DNA from: Ascaris suum
Lineage: Eukaryota; Nematoda; Chromadorea; Rhabditida; Ascarididae
DNA: 64,000 bases
Direction of reading: 5' to 3'
Assembly (NCBI GenBank): GCA_013433145.1
Contig: CM024183.1
Span: 1,935,001-1,999,000 of the forward strand
The translations under genes and the position numbers were made by a program. Positions 51,984 to 63,728 of the stretch are shown one piece after another. The notes under the pieces are model-generated. The model was not told the origin of the DNA and made no database searches. It saw nothing but the letters and a program-made list of their open reading frames with translations. Each line of letters starts with the position of its first letter. Position 1 is the stretch's first letter.

Positions 51984-54812
51984 TGCTAGAAGCATTTCAC
52001 TTGCTATTTGCTGTGATCAATTTATCCACTGAATTCAACAATCGGGAGAATTTTATAATGTTGGGCTAATTTACGAAACGATGGGGGAACGGGGAAGAAT
52101 GGGAGATGAAGGAGATGAAACGCATAGAGGCGAACATTCCAGGAATTATTCTACTAATATTTGCTTTATTATGTTCATTAGGCGTTTTCTTATTGCAGTT
52201 GGAGTGGAGCTTTAGCCAAACTCGTGGTCTTAGAACGAATGCCGTGTAGTTTGATATCGGATTAATCTGTGAGAGGTGATTCCCAACCCTTTCTCTCCCT
52301 TCCCTCCCCCCCCCCCCCCCCCAGTTCTCCTTCATCTTCCTCTTTACTGCTCATTGCCCAAAGAGAATTTTACGAATCGATGCACCAGAACTGTTCAGGA
52401 TTGCTAGAGACATTAAATCTCCTTGTCTTAGTCGTTAAGAAGTTATGCTAGGAAAATTTTCTGTCCAAAATTATAAGCATATATAAAACTATTCCCCACT
52501 TTTTGCAAGAATATTTTAAAATCCTAAGGAAATTGTGCTATCGAGCAATGGATTTGTTTTGAAGGCGACGTTATAGTGATTCGAGAGCGATCGATAGTGG
52601 ATCATCGTCGAATTCGGAATATTTCGATATATTTCTCGCCGCAATGAATCCAGCTGATCGTTCATCCGCAACAATGGCGATAACTCTTTTCGGATTCGAT
52701 ACAGTAATTTTGGCCATTTTAGCCAATTCTTCTTCAATATTTCTTTAATATATATGTTCATTTAGTCGAATAATCGCAACGAATTGTATCGCTAACCTTA
52801 TGAGTTCAGAGTGTTTTTACATTTACAACGATTTTATTCCTCAAATATATTTCGACAGTAATAATTAATCTTATGAAGGGACAATAACAGTGACGTTGAG
52901 ATAGTTAAATAAAAATTGGCAGTAATGTTATAAAGTAGTAAAAAAGTAATAGTGATTTTGTGAAATAGTAATTCTCATAGTTGCCTATATAATTTTAACG
53001 TCACTAAAAATTACGTTCTTTATTTAATTAAGCAAAAGGCGGCTGCAAGTAAGCTGATAGGAAATACGTTTATCAATTCAGCCAATTTTTAAACGGTCAG
53101 GAAACAATGCCCACACACAATGATATTTTTATGAGCCAACCTAGAGGTTGCTACATGCACTATTTTCTATTGATATTTAGATTCATTGAGGTGCATAAAT
53201 TTGCAAATCGGAACTATTTTTAACAGATAGGCTTATTTGCATACGTACAGATGTGACGTTGTTGTAATGTTCTTTAGATATGCAAATTTACAGAGATCTA
53301 ATTTTTTTTTAAAAATTATCCACTGAAATTTGAATTATTTATGAATATTTTTTTTTTATTGTAAAGGTTCGATTATCATATTCGAAGAAATGGAAAGAAC
53401 GTCGTGAAGGATTAAAGAAGATCGAGAGCATATTGAAAAATGTTGAAAAATCGGATAATTTCAATGAGTATCTCGATTCAGCGTTATCAATCATCTGTAA
53501 ACTCCTTAAGGATCATTATTTGCTGTAATCTTTTATTCTTTTTATATAATATTATTCATTATGAAATATTATTTAATAAGCTTCCTAATAATTAATAATT
53601 TTTAATTGCTTATTTAAGAGATGATTTGCTTTAAAAAATTCCTTCATATCTATTTTAATTAATTTCTCTCTTTTTTTTTGCTATTATTTGCTGTTGAAAT
53701 TTTTTTCGAAGGGAAGAAAAAAATAAGACATATATGATGATCGTTATAGTATAAATGAAACTATACACTTTTATGGAATTAATAAAGAAATTTTTTTTTT
53801 TTGAATTTCATAACTTTTGAATTTTTAATGAATTTTTTTTTTCGAAGTTAACAAATAATCGAATAGTTTTTTTTTTCAAAAGAAATCTTTTCCTACTGAA
53901 GAAAAAAAAACTTCTTTATATGCAAATTTTTATTGATGATCTTATTGACTCTTCTTTTTTTTTTTCAAAATATCTAAAAATTTTCAGTTTGGGAACTTTT
54001 TTTTTTTTTTTGAAAATGATATAGATAAACTAAAATAGTTCACTTAATTTAAGGTCTATACGGCTGCATTAGATCTTACAAAGTATATTGCACTCGTTTT
54101 TCTACCCGCATGGAATCTTCATAAGAAAATGGGACCGATTATCGCAGATCGAACAACTGATATTCTTATCAATCGAACAGGAGATGCTATTAATGTGATT
54201 TCCTCATATCTTAGCTATGAAGAGTGTTTCAATAATTGTAGTCTCTATGATCCATAATATCACTATCTTCACACTAGTCTATTATCATATCACTAATTGC
54301 GCGCTTTGGTAGAAATTATTAGCGATATGCAAAAGTTTTTGCGAGTACTTGATAATCATATAAAAATAAGTGAAATTATTTAACAGTTCTACGATTTACT
54401 TTTTAAGAATTGAAGAAATTTAACGCTATTATACTATAAAGTTGTTGATAGCAAATGATGAGAATTGAACTCGAATAGAATATATTTTTATAAAATTCTA
54501 TATTGTACATATATAGTAATGCATAAAATATGTATAGATCATTGAGAATAAAATATTATACTATAGTAGTGAAGATGGAGTAATTGAAAATATTTTTCAG
54601 GACAAGCGATTCCCGATATCGACACAAGAAGCTATTATGGAAATACTCAACGGACATCCCCAAGTAGGGTCTTATTTTCTTATCTATTCGTGCATTTGAT
54701 TATTCCTATTCGTTATGCTCGCATTTATCGCTCTCTTATTATTCTTTATTTTTTTGAAGAACAAAAAAGTGAATATGAAAACTGCGGCATTTCTACTTTT
54801 CTTCATATAAAT

Positions 54813-54867
<55 letters not shown>

Positions 54868-57800
54868 TTATTTACTTACTTACTTATTTATTTATTTATG
54901 CATTTATTTAACAGTTTATTTATTTATATTTGATCTATATATGCGTACATATCTAAAAATTTGCTTCTATGATTATAGGTTGCGAAGTGTTTTGTGAAGA
55001 AATTACTACAACCATTCCGTGTGGCACGATCCGCACGAAGTGATAAATGCAAAGCGGAAATCGTATGGAATGCACTCAACGTATTTAATGCACCAAATCG
55101 ACAATTGTATGCTATATTTATTTGTTTATTTCATAGAGTTGTTTATTTTGCATCTGCAATCATTTAAAATGCCTCAAAAAAAAATTAAATTTAATATATG
55201 AGCCATGATAGTATGATACTATAATATTGATAATAAATGATATGATAACGATAGTAAAAAATTTGATGATTAAAAAAAAAACAAAACCAAATTCGTTGAA
55301 ATAATTATGCAAGAAATTCAAAGATCTCATCATTTTCTATATTTATATCATTTCTATTTGTTATTAAATAACATTTTACTCTATAGAATTATTATGTCTT
55401 TCTCTGTAGTTATTCTAGTTGATTAATGATTAAATCTTTGCGAAGTTAATTCCAAAATTTGCCAATTTAAGTATATCATAGAGATACATTACTCGCATTA
55501 TATTGATCCGTTACTCGCAATATCATTACTCGTTAATCATTACTCGCAATAAATTATTTGTAAATAATCGATTTATATCGATGTTCAACTTCATAAAAAA
55601 ATTGCTTTAAATATCGCAAAAAAATTCTTTATTCTTAGGGGTTTGACGGAAAAACTGATATGTTCATTCGCTCTCAGTTGTTTACATCACAACGATCCCG
55701 AGGTTGGAATTTTCCTTTAGAACTTTTTTTTTTTCTTCATAAATTCCATAAAAATATATTTCTATGCATAAATATTTTTGAACATTTCAAAAAATTTTTA
55801 TTATTAAAGAAAAAAAAATCTTTTTTTTTTTCTTAATATTCTCAAATAGAATATCAATAAAAATTTCTTCAAAAGTATTTTTCTTATTGATAATTTGAAT
55901 ATATTTTAGAGACAAATTGAGAGCATCATATTGCTCCGTACTAATAAACTATTGTAAATAATAAACTTAAATCAATGAATGCTTTCAACTAAAAAAAAAA
56001 ATCGGTTTTTAATTCTTTGTGTTTAAATCTAATACTTAAGAATTCCAAGAATTTATTGTTTTTTTTTTCGTTGAAATTCAAATATATCAGAATGCTCTAG
56101 TCGGATATAACTGAGGTGGTCATTTTGCCTAAGTAATATCCAAATCAAGTGCCTTAGTAATATGCAAATTATAATGCAATTATAAATAAAGAATTTTATT
56201 CTAAAATTCTAATCTACACAAGAATCATATTCAAATATATCACTTATAATTAAGATGCGATGAAAAGTTTCGCTATTAAACCATACTTGACCTTTAAATT
56301 AAATCTCCAATAGAGGAAATGAAATTGTCCTCATTGATGATTTTCTTATAGGTTCGAAATATGGGTAAAAATATATTTATTTATATGTATTGCTCGGAAG
56401 GAGTCGATACGGAGCTAATTCGATCTCATTTACCACATTTAAGTAAATACACCTATGAGAAGAACCCTCTGCTGAGAAGCCTTCGTGATGAGTTCGAGCA
56501 ATTCGATCGAAGCGTAACAACTACGAAAAACAAGTGAAGTGTTATTGTTTACTTCAACTATGACAACTTTTTGCCTTTTCTTGCCGCAAATTAGACTTGA
56601 GCTGCTTACAATTATCACATTGGGAGGTCCGTTCACGTGAATAATCACCACACCTTCGACTTTTTTGAGCACTTTGATTTAAACTCACCTATGCAAAAAT
56701 GTGGTAAAGCATTTCTATGAGCGTGACACTAATAAAATGCCGTTGCCTAAGGGCATCTTCGGAGACTGAGGCGAAATGTGGAGCAAAAGAGAGATTATCT
56801 CTGACTGTGGCCGAAGAAGATTTTAAATGAAATTTTAGCGACTTTTTTTCACTAACCAGCTTTATTTCTGTTATTTGTAAACATGAAAATGACTTTTATT
56901 CCCTTGTGTTTTCAAGAGTTATTAAGCAAACTCCCCCCTTTCCCTCCCCTATGAAAGACCTTTGATTAAGTCATTTCTGTCATATTAGGCCAGACCCTGC
57001 TCCAGCCTGAAATTCTAAAAATATTCATACTTTAGCACATCATCAACTACTATATCGCCTGATTTATCTCATATCACTGGATGTGCTAGCTTCTTAAAGA
57101 TTTATTTGAAGAGTCTCTTCATATAACGTATATTTTTAGCAGCTTTATGTTTAGAGGACAGGCGGCAAAAGCAGAAGGGAGTGCGAAGCGGATGAGGGTA
57201 CCGAAATTGGAGGATGGAAAAAGGCCTAGGACTGTCACTGTTGTTGTCAACGAGGGACATGCCTCATCTTCGAATCGACCCGACTCGGTTGACTATGACA
57301 AGTTCATTTTATTACCCGATTTACTGACATCTTTAGTTATCCAAAACAGGTGATTATGAGTATTAAAATGGCAGTCACATGCTCTGGTGAGCAGATGCAC
57401 TAGCAGATATATGTGTGATCTTACGGAGAGTGGCACAGCGTTGCATTTTTAGAGGTTCTTCCAAAAAAAAAGCGGAATCAAAGCTGGAACTTCAAAAACG
57501 TTCAAATTCTGGGACTATTTTGGGATTCCAGAACTCCAGCTCTCAGCAGCCTTAAAGTTCTAGAAGCAACTTCTAGAACTTTAAAACAAGAGACGAATCT
57601 ACTGGATTCTGAGATTCTCTAGCCAAGATTCCGATGCAGTTCCGCATGACACTTCTGTGGTCTTCATTAGTTAAATGTTTCTGAATGCTCTCTAATTACG
57701 TTATCATGACTGGCACGAAACAAGAGAAACAAAATTGCTATCGAGGAAAAGTAAATTCATTCAAAAAGTACTTTCGGTGTGCAGCGCTTGAGCTGATGCC

Positions 57801-60800
57801 CATGGTTTACTAAAATTTTCCTATGCATACTGAATTTAACCTCCATTCCCCCTCCCCTACCGCTTAGCAGTCGAATAATTGTTATTTTCGAATAAGGCAC
57901 TGCACGTTGCATAACGAAGATACTCAATTACATGAGCACGTTCTTACATGCTCACCTATCGATTAGACTTAGCTTCCTTTCGATGAAACGAACAATCCTG
58001 AAAATTAGCATATTGTTCGAAACTATATTCAGAAATTGATCAATGAAAAGTTTTTTAAAGTAAGAACAAAAAATTAATTTCGAAGAAAAGAAAAAATCAT
58101 TTTGTTTTTAAAATTATTTAAAAATTTATCTAATTGTTATTGAGAATTTCGATCATTAAATTTCTCTCTTCATTGCTTTTTGTATAAAATGATAAATTTT
58201 TTTTCAATATTGTACCGTTACTTATTAGCATTTCATTTGTTTTTAAAACGATATTATCGTATAATCTCAAATAGACGTATATCTTCAAAAAATTCCTTCA
58301 ATAAACTTATATCTCTTTTGGTTCTTTGAGATTGAAGATTACTTGATGTGTACGAGTTAGTAATGAACTGAAATATAGGATGTGCATGTTTTGTGGAGAA
58401 ATAAACGAGACATTCACACCGGAAGGCCTCGATGAGCATTATCTGCACAACTGCTATATGCTGACCAGATGCCATCTCTGCGATGAGGTTAACTTTATCC
58501 AATGATGATGTGCGCTTGTTCATTGAATTGTTTGGGTGATGTGGATGGGAGGGGGGTGGGGGGGGGTGGAGAGATGGGAGGGGAGTCAAGGGGAGGGGGA
58601 ATATTCTATGAATTCTTTCGAGGCTATTATTAATGAGTTTTAAGGATATCGAACAATTGAAATTTGAACATTGAAGAGATCGCTCGTAATTGCTCGATTG
58701 GAACTAAACGTTAAAAAAACGTTTTCGACAACATTTTTTTTTGAAATTTCTAATATATATCGCCGCCTCACTTGTTATTACTTACTACTTGTTATTACTT
58801 ACTACTACTTATACCATCTAATATGTGAGTATGACACTCTTCAGTTACATTCACTCATATAGAATTTAGGGTTGTAAATTTAAAAAGGCATCTTGGAGCA
58901 GCTTAACAGGTAGGCATGCAAACACCAGTGCCATCTTACCTTACTGCTTCCTGTCTCCTCCCTCCGCCTCACCTCCCCTTCATTTGCCGTGGGGTTTATT
59001 TTGCAAAAGAATGGTAGTAACTCAGCAATTTTTTCGACTGTGAAATCCGATCATAAATACATGAGGAGTGATGCTAATATTCGGACAATAAGTTAACCTT
59101 ATAAGATGAGCGAATAGAAGAAAATGGAAGATAATTAAAAGGACTAAGAATAGCAATTTCCCTTATATTTCCATTAATTCTATTATTAATTTATTCTATT
59201 CCAAAATTTCGAGTGGAATAACGGCACTAAAGTAGATGAGAAGAAACAATAAAAACGAGTAAAATGTTTGCAAAGTGATAATATAGGCTAATAGACATTT
59301 AATACGTAAGAGTTGCAATAGTTTCTGGATTGAAACGATTCAAACGCACTTTAAAAGTTGAACAAATGGATGCATTAATTAACGATATCGGTGGGAAGCA
59401 GATTCGTAGACTTGTAGAACAACTATTGAAACTATTATTTGTACGGCAATATTTCTTGGCAAGCCGAAACTGATGTGAATGTCGATTACGGGGAGAGAGA
59501 AGAAAGGCAAATAGGAACAATTCCGTAAGCCGGATGTCGAAAAAAGCCAAACACAATTTTACTTTGGATGTTTAATTAGGGACGAGGAATTTTTCAAGAG
59601 AAGCATCGAGAAACGATCATCGTTTCTTTTTGAGAGGAAATTGGTGTATAACAATATAAAGACATGCTTAAATAGATTATTTTTATTTTCTTATAGAATT
59701 ATTCAATATATCGAATTGAACGTTGAAAAAATAGTCTGATTTAAAAAAAAAAATTTTTTTTTTGAGGAAATCGACATATAATAGCAATTAAATAAATATT
59801 TAACTGTTCAGATTTGCAGTAAGTTTACTATAACTTAAAGTTTCCTCTCATTTAAAGAGTAAACAAAATTTGCATATTGGAAAATTTTAGACGTTTTGCC
59901 TACTAATGCTCATTAATGCTAAATTCTTAATTTTGTCCAATAATACCTCCTGTCTATTAATGCAGAAAATATTTGCTATTCTATAGCACAGAATTAAAGG
60001 TTATACAAAAGTACAATTGTATAAATAATCGGTAGTACCTGGTTACAGGTGGTAGAGGTGAGTACGCTAAATGAGCACCTGTTGGACGAATGCACTAACA
60101 AATCAACACTGCGGAAATGTATGCGTTGTCATGAACCGATCCTGAAAAATCACTTCTCACAGCATGTGAGCACTCAACGCTGCAAAGGTTCAAATCCATT
60201 TTTATGATTTCGATTATCCGATTTTATTGAATCCTATAAATGGCGCTAAGAAATTGTTTGTCAAACAATCTGTGATTGTTTGGTTTTTTTTTTCTTCCTC
60301 TTGAAAAAAAATTTATCCGCATTAATGCAAAACTTTCGTTCATGAGTAGTAATTTATGCAAATCGAGTTGCTTATTGCAAAGGTGATTACAGATGAGAAA
60401 TTTTACATTGCAAAGCTTACAGAACTTGATAGGTATGAATTGAAAATGGGATCTCTGTAAAAACCAAAGAAAAAAAAATGCAAAAAAAAGGCCAGCTTTG
60501 TTGTTTAAATTAAGGATCTTCTCTGTTGTTTAAAATGTACCCTTAATAGGAATTAAATTTTTTTTCGTTCATTACTGCATTGAGGTTATCGATAAACGAA
60601 TCACTTAAGTATTGATAAATGAAATACCTCAAATGTTTATCAGTCGTTTTGACTAATCAACGTCACTTGAGAACATTTAACTTCACTCTTTCTTTGCTTA
60701 ATAATGTGCGCTCTTATAGTTATTCTCTATCGTTGTTGTCCACATGATGCATTTGACCAAAGTGTGACCCTCAGATATTTTTTTTTACGACATAGAAGTA

Positions 60801-61370
60801 AATTAAAAATTAAATAAAAAAATCTGATCGAACGAATATAATGAACTCTTCATAAAATAAAGCAAATAATTCTTCTTTGATTAAACGCAATAATGCTTGA
60901 TTATTGAATTATATAGGATGTCGATCCGCCTAACAGTTAATAATATATGACGTATTCATAAATGTAGACATTGCAAAATATAGAACAACGAGAACGATGT
61001 TGAATGTTGGGAACAAAGACGGGAACATAACAATTTTGGCGGAAAAAAAGATGAGAATTTAGACCGTCTATAGTGCCAGAATTGGTATCACGATTTCGTT
61101 TTCTCCCACTCATTCTAAATTTTTCCTAATTTCTGGATTTCTGGATGACGAATTGAATCAAGCATAGACCAAATCTATCCTCTCTAGAATAAAAATCGGC
61201 CGTTACATTCTTCTATACTCTAATTTTCAGTTGCAAGATCGGATACGATAGCCGGTCGATGTCTTCTATGTCATATGAATATCTCACCGAATAACGATAT
61301 TGGTTGGCGTAAACATCTTCGAGATTATTGTAAATACAATCCGAGAAGATCGAATAAACAATACGCATAA
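44631..61370 (+). CDS. cep104: CEP104 / FAP256 orthologue (ciliary tip and centriole protein)
   Basis: Spliced model: 44631-44746, 45040-45131, 45765-45837, 46747-46888, 48696-48805, 49159-49258, 49999-50135, 50283-50569, 50896-51015, 51699-51833, 53367-53524, 54054-54194, 54601-54663, 54979-55106, 55639-55702, 56352-56533, 57140-57301, 58379-58487, 60049-60187, 61231-61370; about 865 residues (human about 925). CEP104 binds tubulin through a TOG domain and acts at the distal centriole and ciliary tip; human mutations cause Joubert syndrome. Recognition rests on collinear similarity: the N-terminal beta-sandwich (W-I-S-E-R, Y-P-Q-Q), the TOG helices (R-T-G-D, L-L-Q-P-F) and above all the zinc-finger array (M-L-T-R-C, L-N-E-H-L-L-D-E-C). 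Two places need a one-base change to keep frame (near 50377-50380 and at the 53524 donor). The human C-terminal tail with the SxIP motif is absent. Confidence 0.88.
46889..48695 (+). other. CEP104 intron 4
   Basis: 1.8 kb, with a GA-rich purine tract at 46926-47030 and a C-rich run at 48284-48312. No exon was recognised. Confidence 0.6.
48696..50135 (+). CDS. CEP104 exons 5-7: end of N-domain and short coiled-coil/linker
   Basis: Exon 5 (48696-48805) starts V-G-I-I-S-I-V-I-L-G, the last strand of the N-domain, and ends at a strong GTGAGT donor in phase 2. Exon 6 (49159-49258) and exon 7 (49999-50135) encode a charged linker with K-R-T-I-K-K-S-D-A-A-V and D-K-E-A-F-D-E-E-T, matching only the second of the two helical repeats in human CEP104. 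The first helical segment seems shortened or lost. Exon 7 is read through an earlier GTAGCG to a GTACAG donor because only that phase fits exon 8. Confidence 0.72.
49625..49646 (+). repeat. 22-base poly-G tract after a GT run
   Basis: An uninterrupted run of G preceded by (TG)n at about 49609-49624, inside CEP104 intron 6. This is the longest G homopolymer in the window and a candidate quadruplex. Confidence 0.95.
50283..51833 (+). CDS. CEP104 exons 8-10: unstructured basic linker
   Basis: Exon 8 (50283-50569) encodes a basic and acidic low-complexity linker. Its entry frame hits a stop at 50383, while the +1 frame is open from 50381 with matching composition (D-L-D-F-D-L-V-R-P) and ends in phase 0, so one extra base at 50377-50380 is suspected. 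Exon 9 (50896-51015) and exon 10 (51699-51833) are phase 0-0. Exon 10 ends at a GTTTAT donor, leading into the TOG domain. This linker is poorly conserved in CEP104 generally, so exon borders here are less certain than elsewhere. Confidence 0.6.
51834..53366 (+). other. CEP104 intron 10
   Basis: 1.5 kb with a (TTTA)n run (51908-51982) and a 17-base C-run (52306-52322). No exon was seen. Confidence 0.6.
51908..51982. repeat. (TTTA)n microsatellite
   Basis: Tandem TTTA tetramers, with a short interruption, in a CEP104 intron. Confidence 0.95.
53367..56533 (+). CDS. CEP104 exons 11-16: TOG domain
   Basis: Exons 53367-53524, 54054-54194, 54601-54663, 54979-55106, 55639-55702 and 56352-56533 encode about 245 residues of HEAT-like helices. 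Key matches to human CEP104 are S-K-K-W-K-E-R-R-E-G (human W-S-Y-R-E-D), D-I-L-I-N-R-T-G-D (human P-V-L-L-T-R-T-G-D), K-K-L-L-Q-P-F (human Y-L-V-Q-P-L) and G-L-T-E-K-L (human G-F-T-I-D-N). TOG domains bind curved tubulin. At the exon 11/12 junction the phases disagree by one base: exon 11 would need CTG before GTAATC but has only CTGTAATC, so one G seems missing. All other junctions agree. Confidence 0.83.
54811..54925. repeat. (TTTA)n microsatellite
   Basis: A long TTTA run with a CTTA interruption, in the intron between CEP104 exons 13 and 14. Confidence 0.95.
56534..57139 (+). other. CEP104 intron 16
   Basis: 606 bases with no recognised feature. It ends in TTTTTAGCAG, a NAGNAG acceptor that can include or skip one Ser codon. 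Confidence 0.6.
57140..57301 (+). CDS. CEP104 exon 17: linker between TOG domain and zinc fingers
   Basis: A 162-nt exon, phase 2-2, encoding a basic linker (K-R-M-R-V-P-K) that corresponds to the Lys/Glu-rich helix before the zinc fingers in human CEP104. It ends D-Y-D-K at a GTTCAT donor. Sequence conservation is low here; frame and position support it. Confidence 0.68.
57302..58378 (+). other. CEP104 intron 17 with TTCnnGAA palindromes
   Basis: 1.1 kb. Three TTCnnGAA motifs lie at 57526-57584, two of them in a perfect 15-base inverted repeat. Otherwise AT-rich. Confidence 0.65.
57552..57584. repeat. perfect 15-bp inverted repeat with heat-shock-element cores
   Basis: Arms 57552-57566 and 57570-57584 are exact reverse complements separated by CAA, and each contains TTCTAGAA. 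A third TTCCAGAA lies at 57526-57533. TTCnnGAA is the core bound by HSF1. Confidence 0.85.
58379..61370 (+). CDS. CEP104 exons 18-20: zinc-finger array and stop
   Basis: Exons 58379-58487, 60049-60187 and 61231-61370, phases 2-0-1. Zinc ligands follow the human order: C-x2-C with H-x3-H-x-C and M-L-T-R-C-x2-C in exon 18; H-L-L-D-E-C, C-x2-C and H-x3-H-x-C-type ligands in exon 19; then G-R-C-L-L-C-H-M-N and W-R-K-H-L-R-D-Y-C in exon 20. In vertebrates this array binds CP110 and NEK1. The protein stops about 12 residues after the last Cys. This is the most conserved part and the strongest basis for the CEP104 call. Confidence 0.9.
58488..60048 (+). other. CEP104 intron 18
   Basis: 1.56 kb with a G-rich run at 58548-58598 and a short TTACTACT tandem near 58776-58812. 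No exon was seen. Confidence 0.6.
60188..61230 (+). other. CEP104 intron 19
   Basis: About 1 kb, AT-rich, with no recognised feature. Confidence 0.6.
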
Positions 61371-63065
61371 TATGAGCAAGATTGGAAATTACAGTTCTCT
61401 TTAAAAAATAATTTACTATTATTATCAAATCTATATTATTAATAATTGTCGGTGATATTGCTAATTTTTGAATTTTATAATGAAGAGAACTTTTGGTTAG
61501 GTTGCATTTCAATGGTAACTATTATTTATGGACGGATAAGAATTTCATGCATTAATCGGATTCGAACCAAAGTTTCTCCGCTTTTCGGTTCAAATCCATA
61601 ATCGGTGAAAGCGTCTACTTGCCATCAAATAGCGATATTTCATTGCACTTTGTTCTCCACGTTCTCTTTTGTATATTTATCCTTTTAGAGCCTTTTTATC
61701 TCAGAAACTTTTAAATAGACCTCTACCGACACCTTTAAGGTACTAATATCATTACCTTGAAGGTAAAATTCGAACGCTTAACTTGCAAGCAATCTTTACC
61801 AAAGCGCCACTTCAACTGAACTCTCTATATGATACGTTATTGATATAACAATATGCCCATAATTGTAATTGCGTAAACCATCAGCATTCGTGTGTTAATT
61901 TATTCCACTTTCAAAATTTAAAAAAAAAATCTGCTTCCGCTCAGCTTTGCTTTACACCGATCTTTAAAAAAAAAGATCAAATATTCTCGGATACAATACA
62001 TCTTCAACTATAAGCCCGTATCGCACATTGAGACTATGTCAATAAAAATTAACTACTATAGTAACATCATTCATTAGTCAATTACAATTCGACATAGATC
62101 ATTACTTAAAGAATCGGCGAAACGTTTACCGTGGCCATGCAATAGAAGCCCATTACAAAAAAAAAATTCCTATTTCTCTACTGCTTCATTTTGTACATGA
62201 AATCTTTATCAATCAATTTTGCTCTCATCTCATCTAATTCATTTCGATTCTCGACAAATGACATATTATCGTTACGATCAATTAACAATATTATCCTCAA
62301 ATCTTAAATATAAGCGAAAAAAATTTTTCCATTTTTTCATTAAAACTGAAAAAAAAAACTTTCATTTTTTTTTCAATGAAATTATCGCTAAAAATTATCG
62401 CTCATCTAAAACTAAAAATTTTTTAATGAAATGAAATTTTTTCATTAAAACTGAAAAAATGAAAAAAAAATTTTTTTAATGAAATTTTTTTAAATGAAAT
62501 TTCACTAAAAATGTTCGATATCTATTTATTTCAAAATCAATGGGATGCAATATGAAAAATTCATATTTTATAAGTGATCGATGAAGGACGAGCAAACAAC
62601 ATTAAATGAAGAACACTGCTTCTGATTCAAGTATAAATCAGCAGTAATTTCGAGTCTCCATTGTAAAATACAGTTGTGAAACAATACAAATAAAGTAAAG
62701 TATCTGCAAAGCCACAATTGTTGCGTTATTTTACAATTACATCTAACAACGTGAGCAATAAAAAGCCACCCGAGGAAAACAAAAAAGGTACCCGAGGGAA
62801 AAGTCCCCTCCCCTTCATTCACAAAACTTTATTAGGATCTCTTCTTCTTCCTATAACTGTGAACTATGGAATACTTTAATTGTGTTTTTGCAATTCTCTT
62901 TATTTGCTCCAAAAAAAACTCTGCAACGTGAAGAAGTTGTAGCAACTACCTGCAAACGTTTTGGGCCAAACTAAGCCAACGTTAAAAAAAAACGTTATTA
63001 TAGAGGACATATGGAGCCCGGAATAGATGCCTGGTGTCGTGTAGAAAAGGTGGCGTATTTCACTG
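61371..63065. other. convergent intergenic region
   Basis: Lies between the 3' end of CEP104 (+) and that of the minus-strand gene. It contains poly-A/T runs, repeated AATGAAATTTTTT-like words at 62420-62510, and TTTATT (a minus-strand AATAAA) at 62828-62833, a plausible poly(A) signal for the minus-strand gene. No gene was recognised. Confidence 0.5.
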
Positions 63066-63728
63066 CTAGGCGAATATTCTCGTGATAAGTAGATGACCAA
63101 GCACAGCGTCCGCTCTCGCCACCACGTTACCGACGTCGTCACGATGCTTCAACTCTATAGAGCATTTGATCTCACCCTGAAAACAACTAATTCACCACTT
63201 CGAAGTGAACAAACATATGCGTTCAACCAGATACGCACAAGAAACTAAACCCTACTCGAGTCGAAATCTTACTCTTACGGTATCAAATGAAATCGGTCTC
63301 GGCTAAGCCGCACTCGTCTAATAGACAAGGAGGAGGACAGGGGGAGGGGAAGAGGACTGCGGAAATATAATACTTGCGGGCTGCTCCACGTACCATTTAG
63401 AGTCATTTGTAAACCTTTTTGACATACTCAGCCGCTTCGATTAAAAAAAGACACTAATTTCTATTACATTAATAAACAATATGTAATACGTGGAACTGCG
63501 CAATATAATATCACAAGATTACTTTCTAGCAAGAATAGATTTTCTAACAAAACAACTCTATAAGAGAGAATAGCCATTTATGTTAACCTGTGACCCGGAG
63601 GGATCAAAACTAACAACGATAACCTACCTTTACTCGTTGCAAGTTTGAAAGCATAACACATAATGAGACTCCTTCATCACTATCGGTGAGAATCTTCTCG
63701 TTCGATGCCTCCAAATTCTGAATTTGAT
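63066..63728 (-). CDS. 3' end of an unrecognised gene (two exons)
   Basis: Minus-strand exons 63728-63628 (101 nt) and 63176-63066 (111 nt, stop at 63068-63066). The first follows ATTATGCAG and ends at AAAG-GTAGGT in phase 0. The second follows TGTTTTCAG and is open in phase 0 to TAG. Together they give about 70 residues: a helical Q-I-Q-N-L-E-A-S-N-E-K segment, then a mixed alpha/beta tail ending L-I-T-R-I-F-A. Splice signals, phase agreement and composition argue for a real gene whose body lies beyond the right edge. I do not recognise the family. An upstream exon ending near 63849 was considered but its phase contains a stop. Confidence 0.65.

Noticed and set aside
54690..54911. Leu/Ile/Phe/Tyr-rich frame
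   Set aside because: Mostly the TTTA microsatellite in an intron.
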